A DNA stretch of 8,760 nt from NCBI GenBank assembly GCA_025997455.1, contig BNUP01000090.1:1-8760 (forward strand). Reading direction: 5' to 3'. The notes under the pieces were generated by a model. That model did not search any database, was not told where the DNA came from, and was given only the letters and a program-made list of their open reading frames with translations. Positions 5,679 through 8,760 of the stretch are shown one piece after another; position 1 is the first letter of the stretch, and each line of letters opens with the position of its first letter. The DNA is from Fibrobacterales bacterium (GTDB lineage: Bacteria; Fibrobacterota; Fibrobacteria; Fibrobacterales; Fibrobacteraceae). The position numbers were made by a program, and so were the translations under genes.

Positions 5679-5705
5679 ATATTTGTTTCATTTTGAAACA
5701 AATAT
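5679..5705. promoter_or_regulatory. Operator-like palindrome 1 upstream of the DUF3791-DUF3990 module
   Basis: This is a perfect 12-bp inverted repeat, ATATTTGTTTCA and its complement, around a TTT centre. Its core GTTTCATTTTGAAAC (5685-5699) recurs with one change at 5719-5733. The two centres are 34 bp apart, about three helical turns, as expected for cooperative repressor binding. Confidence 0.5.
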
Positions 5706-5717
5706 TTGCAAAAAATG

Positions 5718-5734
5718 CGTTTCATTTTAAAACG
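5718..5734. promoter_or_regulatory. Operator-like palindrome 2 upstream of the DUF3791-DUF3990 module
   Basis: CGTTTCATTTTAAAACG is an inverted repeat with a single mismatch. Its core matches palindrome 1 at 14 of 15 positions. It lies 39 bp upstream of the promoter box and 56 bp from the ATG at 5790. Confidence 0.5.
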
Positions 5735-5772
5735 ATAGGGGAGTGGAAAATAGTTCGCTTTTCGGAAATTTT

Positions 5773-5782
5773 TTTCTACATT
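5773..5782 (+). promoter_or_regulatory. Probable promoter -10 box of the DUF3791-DUF3990 module
   Basis: TTTCTACATT lies 7 nt before the ATG at 5790 and is identical to the box at 3920-3911. There is no Shine-Dalgarno before this ATG, so the first gene may be read from a leaderless mRNA. Confidence 0.45.
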
Positions 5783-5789
5783 ACCTAGT

Positions 5790-6020
5790 ATGAGCAAGAA
5801 TCAATCTATAGCAACTTGGGCGGCGTTTGTTTTATCAAAATTCCGCAAAAAATATAAGTTGTCGGAAAGTGATTTTGCAAAAGCGATAAATGAATACAAG
5901 GCGGTAAGTTTTTTAATCGGAAACTATGAACTTTTGCATTACTACGATTTTGATTTTGCGGTGGATGACTTGGGAAAATATATTGCCGAACAGGGCTGGA
6001 GTTTAAATGCCGCCGCTTGA
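5790..6020 (+). CDS. DUF3791-like small protein, first gene of module
   Basis: The 76-residue product shows the DUF3791 signature: a helical N-terminal half, then AVSFLIGNYELLHYYDFDFAVDDLGKYI (38-65), matching the family's 'fLi..Ye.lH....~.vvDDi..yi'. Such proteins are found next to DUF3990 genes in many anaerobes and are candidate antitoxins or chaperone-like partners; that role is inference. It begins at the first ATG (5790) with no Shine-Dalgarno and a promoter box 7 nt upstream. It overlaps the next gene by 14 nt, which fits translational coupling and control of stoichiometry. Two operator-like palindromes upstream suggest that the module is repressed. Confidence 0.7.
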   Translation: MSKNQSIATWAAFVLSKFRKKYKLSESDFAKAINEYKAVSFLIGNYELLHYYDFDFAVDDLGKYIAEQGWSLNAAA

Positions 6021-6567
6021 ATTGTCGGGGCTGTTTTTTCACGGCTCAAATATGAGCGTGGCAAGGATAGATTTATCCGCAGGCATTTCTAAGAAAGATT
6101 TCGGCAAGGGATTTTACACAACCAATTCAAAAATTCAAGCGGAAAAATTTGCAAAGTTAAAAGCAAAAAGATTTAACGCAAAAAACGGATTTGTCAGCGT
6201 TTTTGAATTTACTCATAACGCCTTAACTGCCGCTGAACCAAGTCTTAAAATTCTGAGATTTGAAAACACGGATTTGGATTGGCTGAATTTTATTTTATTC
6301 AACAGGGGTTTTGTAAAATCTATCCACGAAAATTTTTCATCGAGCAATTACGATATAATTATAGGTGCGGTTGCAGATGATGTAGTTGGTCTTGTTTTGA
6401 ATCAACTTGTGATAGGTACTTACGGAAATCCCTCGTCCTTGCAGGCAAAAGAGACGGCTGTAAAATTGTTAGAAACGGAAAATTTATATAATCAAATTTT
6501 ATTTAGAACTGAAAAAGCGGTTAAACACTTGGCTTTCAAGGAGAGTTATAAAGTTGCAATTAACTGA
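6007..6567 (+). CDS. DUF3990 protein, putative ADP-ribosyltransferase-fold toxin
   Basis: The 186-residue product has the marks of DUF3990: LFFHGSNMSVARIDL (9-23), the glycine/aromatic block KKDFGKGFYTTNSKIQAEKFA (about 29-49), SNYDIIIGAVADD (113-125) and QILFRTEKAVKHLAF (163-177). From memory the family is placed in the ADP-ribosyltransferase-like clan, where FHG and G-x-G-F-Y-T-T would line the NAD site. That assignment and toxin activity are not proven by this sequence. The ATG at 6007 has GGAG (5998-6001) 5 nt upstream and lies inside the end of the DUF3791-like gene. The third gene likewise overlaps its end by 14 nt. The three genes form a compact operon, like a toxin with partner proteins on each side. 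Confidence 0.75.
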   Translation: MPPLELSGLFFHGSNMSVARIDLSAGISKKDFGKGFYTTNSKIQAEKFAKLKAKRFNAKNGFVSVFEFTHNALTAAEPSLKILRFENTDLDWLNFILFNRGFVKSIHENFSSSNYDIIIGAVADDVVGLVLNQLVIGTYGNPSSLQAKETAVKLLETENLYNQILFRTEKAVKHLAFKESYKVAIN

Positions 6568-6784
6568 TGATTTAATTAACGGTGCAATAGACAGCATAAC
6601 CGGTTTTGTTGTGGCGGAAACTGCCGAAAAGTTTGATGTTTCCTTAGATTTCGCTATGGAAAAATTTTTAAATTCAAATACATATAAACTTTTGAGTGAT
6701 AAAGAAACCGGTTTATATTTTGACAGCATTCCTGAGATTTTAGAATGCTTTTGGGAAAACGCTTTTCAAAAAGCACCTTTTTGA
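6554..6784 (+). CDS. Small acidic third protein of the DUF3990 module
   Basis: The 76-residue acidic product begins MQLTDDLINGAIDSITGFVV and carries LNSNTYKLLSDKETGLYFDS (about 46-65), a pattern I associate with small proteins coded next to DUF3990 genes. It resembles DUF3791-type partners in size and helical content but lacks the LH...DD block of the first gene. The start is TTG at 6554, supported by AGGAG at 6539-6543. The gene overlaps the DUF3990 gene by 14 nt, the same overlap as between genes one and two. The stop codon lies inside the right boundary repeat. A second antitoxin or an accessory subunit is the likeliest role, by position only. Confidence 0.65.
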   Translation: MQLTDDLINGAIDSITGFVVAETAEKFDVSLDFAMEKFLNSNTYKLLSDKETGLYFDSIPEILECFWENAFQKAPF

Positions 6785-6806
6785 GCGAATTTCGGTTTTT
6801 TCGCTT
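6778..6806. repeat. Boundary repeat, right copy, of the DUF3791-DUF3990 module
   Basis: This matches the left copy (5628-5658) apart from two missing A. It holds the stop codon of the third module gene (6782-6784) and two bases of the thiD stop (6807-6805) on the other strand. Its AGCGAA/TTCGCT stem with a T-rich loop could act as a weak bidirectional terminator, although there is no T-tail on either side. Confidence 0.65.
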
Positions 6807-7617
6807 ATCGCCATAAGACTCCCAATTTTCCGCCGAAATTGCAGTTAAATAGTCGTAACACTTTATGTTTTGCAGACTTACAAGAATTTACCAAACTTTT
6901 TCCTTGTGCTAAATTTGCAAGAATTAGTGCGGAAAGTGTGCAGCCGCTTCCGTGCCTTTCGGCATTTATTCTTTTGGAGGAAAATTTTACAATTTCACCG
7001 TTTGGCAAGTATAAAATATCAGTGCTTTTGGAGTTTTCATCGGCGGAAGGGGAGTGCCCGCTTTTTATTTTTAAGTGCCCGCCCTTAACCAAAACCGCTA
7101 CTTTTGGATGTCCTTTTTCAATACCCAAAAATTCCGCCTCTGGTAAATTTGGGGTAATTAAATTTGCATAACTCATTATTTTACGCCAACTTACGGCATT
7201 TTCTCTGTGAAACTCAAAATTTGTGCTCGCTTTTAATATAGGATCCCAAATTATAAAAACGGATGGATATTTTTTTTGTAAATACTTAAAAATTTTCTCC
7301 AAAATAAGCGGATTTTCCATAAGTCCTATTTTGATGTAAGTCGTTTTATTATTTGGAGTTACGCGTTCGTCCATATTATGCATTCCGTATTTTTCACCCA
7401 AAATCTCCAACTGTTCCTTTATTTGTTCCCAACTAAGCCAATTCGGTTTCAAAAATTTGTTTTCGTTTTGTATTGTCAAGGCGGTACAAACCGCTTTTCC
7501 GTAAATTTTGCAATGTTCAAAGGCTTTTATATCTGCTAAAATTCCAGCACCTGCACTTGGGTCAAAGCCTGCAATGGTGATGACTTGGGGAGGGTTATTT
7601 ACATTTCTACTTAACAT
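6805..7617 (-). CDS. thiD: Hydroxymethylpyrimidine/phosphomethylpyrimidine kinase
   Basis: ThiD phosphorylates HMP to HMP-P and then to HMP-PP, the pyrimidine half used by ThiE. The 270-residue product shows the ribokinase-family marks VITIAGFDPSAGAGILADIKAF (12-33), YIKIGLM (94-100), WDPILKAS (124-131), LITPNLPEAE (153-162), VLVKGGHL (175-182) and RHGSGCTLSALILANLAQGKS (221-241). GSGC is the anion hole and catalytic region. Two stretches (about residues 74-93 and 184-201) are longer than in typical ThiD but are not visibly repetitive. The ATG at 7617 is followed within ten codons by the family motif; no Shine-Dalgarno is visible. The gene stands apart from thiE, about 3.1 kb away on the same strand, with the DUF3990 module abutting its 3' end. 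No TPP riboswitch was recognised upstream. Confidence 0.9.
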   Translation of the reverse strand: MLSRNVNNPPQVITIAGFDPSAGAGILADIKAFEHCKIYGKAVCTALTIQNENKFLKPNWLSWEQIKEQLEILGEKYGMHNMDERVTPNNKTTYIKIGLMENPLILEKIFKYLQKKYPSVFIIWDPILKASTNFEFHRENAVSWRKIMSYANLITPNLPEAEFLGIEKGHPKVAVLVKGGHLKIKSGHSPSADENSKSTDILYLPNGEIVKFSSKRINAERHGSGCTLSALILANLAQGKSLVNSCKSAKHKVLRLFNCNFGGKLGVLWR

Positions 7618-7640
7618 AATAACTATTATCGGCTAAAATT

Positions 7641-7718
7641 AGGTTGCTCGTTTGTCTAACCGCCTTACGAGCAACCTTTAAAAAAAATAAGGCGGTTAGG
7701 AAAAGGCGGTTCTTTTTT
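7641..7718 (+). promoter_or_regulatory. Interleaved inverted repeats, possible attenuator or pseudoknot
   Basis: Four segments lie in the order A-B-A'-B'. AGGTTGCTCG (7641-7650) pairs perfectly with 7668-7677, and CTAACCGCCTTA (7656-7667) pairs perfectly with 7688-7699. Because they interleave, the two stems either exclude each other or form a pseudoknot. GGCGGTT then recurs at 7705-7711, followed by CTTTTTT and the ATG at 7719. B can thus also pair with this third copy to make a terminator-like stem with a T-run. The AGGAAAAGG ribosome binding region (7698-7706) lies among these segments. It may regulate the downstream operon, or thiD in the other direction. Confidence 0.45.
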
Positions 7719-7973
7719 ATGAATAACATATCTGATAAAGATACAAAAATTTCTGTTATTTTTAACGGGAAAGAAATTTTTATGGATTTAAGAGAAATTT
7801 TGAATATAAACAAAATCTTTTTATCTCTTACGGATGAAGAAATATACGATATTTATAGCAAAAAACGAAATTTAAAGATTAATTTTGAAGTTTCAAGATG
7901 TAAAATTAACCCTACCCCTCCCCTACCATCTAATATAATCCGCGAGTTTCCAAGTGACGACCGAGCAGATTAA
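7719..7973 (+). CDS. Hypothetical 84-residue protein
   Basis: The product is rich in Ile, Lys and Asn, beginning MNNISDKDTKISVIFNGKEI, with LTDEEIYDIYSKKRNLKINF in the middle and a Pro-rich stretch (NPTPPLPSN) before the C-terminus. I recognise no domain. The ATG at 7719 is preferred to an in-frame TTG at 7644, because the earlier codons lie inside the inverted-repeat leader. AGGAAAAGG at 7698-7706 is a distant but possible ribosome binding site. The gene overlaps the next, helix-turn-helix gene by 20 nt, which supports its being real and co-translated. Confidence 0.5.
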   Translation: MNNISDKDTKISVIFNGKEIFMDLREILNINKIFLSLTDEEIYDIYSKKRNLKINFEVSRCKINPTPPLPSNIIREFPSDDRAD

Positions 7974-8208
7974 ACTTGCGGAGATAGAGGCTGTGCGGCT
8001 TTGGGCAATATGCCACAGGCGTATTTTGCCGCTTGAAGATGCGTCGTTATACTGCTATGTGAGCAAGAATACTTTGCTTAAAAGTTGTCGCAAAATGGAG
8101 ATAACCTATTCGAATCTGGGGAAGTTTTATTACTTCCGCACAATAGATATAGACGATTGGATGGAAGGGAAATCTGCAACATTAACCCGCTCTACAACGC
8201 TATTGTAG
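7954..8208 (+). CDS. Helix-turn-helix (excisionase-like) DNA-binding protein
   Basis: The 84-residue protein has an HTH_17/MerR-type winged helix core: ILPLEDASLYCYVSKNTLLK (24-43), then a linker and NLGKFYYFRTIDIDDWMEGK (about 54-73). This follows the family pattern 'lt.eeaA.yl.vs..tl.r......ip..k.Gr..rf...di..W'. Proteins of this kind bind DNA as excisionases of integrated elements or as element regulators. The start is GTG at 7954, inside the preceding gene. No strong Shine-Dalgarno is visible, so translational coupling is likely. The next gene follows after 26 nt. The cluster looks like the beginning of a prophage or other integrated element, but no integrase lies in the window. Confidence 0.7.
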   Translation: MTTEQIKLAEIEAVRLWAICHRRILPLEDASLYCYVSKNTLLKSCRKMEITYSNLGKFYYFRTIDIDDWMEGKSATLTRSTTLL

Positions 8209-8220
8209 GGCACAAACAAC

Positions 8221-8225
8221 AGGAG
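8221..8225 (+). promoter_or_regulatory. Ribosome binding site marking the start at 8235
   Basis: AGGAG lies 9 nt before the ATG at 8235. It marks that ATG as the intended start of the next gene, although its frame closes after ten codons. Confidence 0.5.
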
Positions 8226-8234
8226 AACCGAACA

Positions 8235-8760
8235 ATGGAAACGCAAATAGTGGAAGGAATGGGTTAGAGATTGGGCGGCAGAGAATGGAAAAGAAATTCC
8301 CAATGATAGGGAACTTTTTACTCAGACTTTGAACTACCGGCTTGGACGAGATGAGCCTATGGCGGAAGTTGTGAAAGAAATTCCCGTGCCCGATGATTTG
8401 GTTCTTAATGTTGCGGAGTTGATGAGCGATGACTTAAAAAAGATTATTCTACGCGGCGAGGAAATGCCGACTTTTTCCAAAACGGAAAATGCCACTCGAA
8501 ATAGTGAGCCAAACAGCGAAACGAAAGAGCAGGCGGCAAATGAGACAAAAAGTGAAGAAGTAGAAAAGCAGGCGAAATTTGATGATTGGTTTAGAAATCA
8601 AAAGAATGGCGGAGGTTTTGCGGAGTTTAAGTCTTGGCTTGACGGTTTGGATAACGAAAAAAGAGCGGAGGCGTTTAAGGAATTACAGGCAGAAATAAAT
8701 TTTGCATTTAAGAATAGCCCGAATAAACAGTATGATTTTTATCAATTAAAGAATGCGTTT
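8235..8760 (+). pseudogene. Acidic protein of unknown function, frameshifted near its start and cut by the window edge
   Basis: From the ATG at 8235, with AGGAG 9 nt upstream, the frame reads METQIVEGMG-stop. The +1 frame is then open from 8251 to the window end with no ATG before 8350. It encodes WVRDWAAENGKEIPNDRELF at its start, later PVPDDLVLNVAELMSDDLKK, a Glu/Lys/Asn-rich linker (NSETKEQAANETKSEEVEKQ) and FDDWFRNQKNGGGFAEFKSW. Removing one base near 8256-8260 would join the parts as METQIVEEWVRDWAAENGKE, which reads naturally. I do not recognise the protein. An alternative is a +1 frameshift at GGT-TAG: AAGGA, then ATG, then GGT-TAG has the same spacing as the internal Shine-Dalgarno of the prfB frameshift site. 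Mutation or sequence error is more likely. Confidence 0.5.

Noticed and set aside
5588..5797. A 69-codon minus-strand frame over the module promoter region.
   Set aside because: It spans the operators and the boundary repeat, has no ribosome binding site, and its translation looks like random AT-rich sequence.
7618..7720. TPP riboswitch upstream of thiD.
   Set aside because: The conserved CTGAGA and ACCTGA-type segments of the THI element are not present on the minus strand. The structure seen is a different set of inverted repeats.

Overview
The window is AT-rich bacterial DNA, most likely from a member of Fibrobacterota (Fibrobacter or a gut relative). The best taxonomic pointer is a secreted protein at 3923-4474 that carries the FISUMP domain, a paralogous family expanded in Fibrobacter. 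A recurrent TTTCTAYATT box sits just upstream of five gene starts and looks like the local -10 promoter element. Three of the five genes have the box only 6-7 nt from the ATG and no Shine-Dalgarno, which suggests leaderless mRNAs.

Layout. Minus strand 877 to 1: a PurO-type IMP cyclohydrolase followed after 7 nt by the N-terminus of a TldD/PmbA-family protein that leaves the window. Plus strand 1084-2679: an AAA-ATPase-like/PD-(D/E)XK nuclease fusion with a small in-frame palindromic insertion, followed by a possible fragment of a secreted-protein C-terminal domain. Minus strand 4474 to 2885: a FISUMP protein, an unrecognised 63-residue protein, and thiE (TTG start). ThiE contains two in-frame copies of an 80-bp palindromic repeat. 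Minus strand 5560 to 4635: a gene with a JAMM-like HxHP...SxxD signature that is frameshifted at a 7-A tract, then a small lipoprotein. Plus strand 5790-6784: a tightly overlapping three-gene module (DUF3791-like, DUF3990, small third protein). It is preceded by two near-identical operator-like palindromes and bracketed by a 29-31 bp repeat. Minus strand 7617-6805: thiD. Plus strand 7719 to the end: a small unknown protein, a helix-turn-helix excisionase-like protein, and a frameshifted acidic protein running off the window. This last block has the look of the start of a mobile element, and its leader contains interleaved inverted repeats.

How it fits together. thiD and thiE are both thiamine-pyrimidine pathway genes on the minus strand. 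They are separated by about 3 kb holding a toxin-antitoxin-like module, a possible toxin/lipoprotein pair and a FISUMP gene. The main themes are (i) small palindromic repeats inserted in frame into two conserved genes, in the manner of Rickettsia palindromic elements, (ii) a candidate ADP-ribosyltransferase-fold toxin module with its own operators and boundaries, and (iii) two genes whose well-placed ribosome binding site and ATG are out of frame with the body of the gene. Function calls are from motif recognition by eye. No searches were run.
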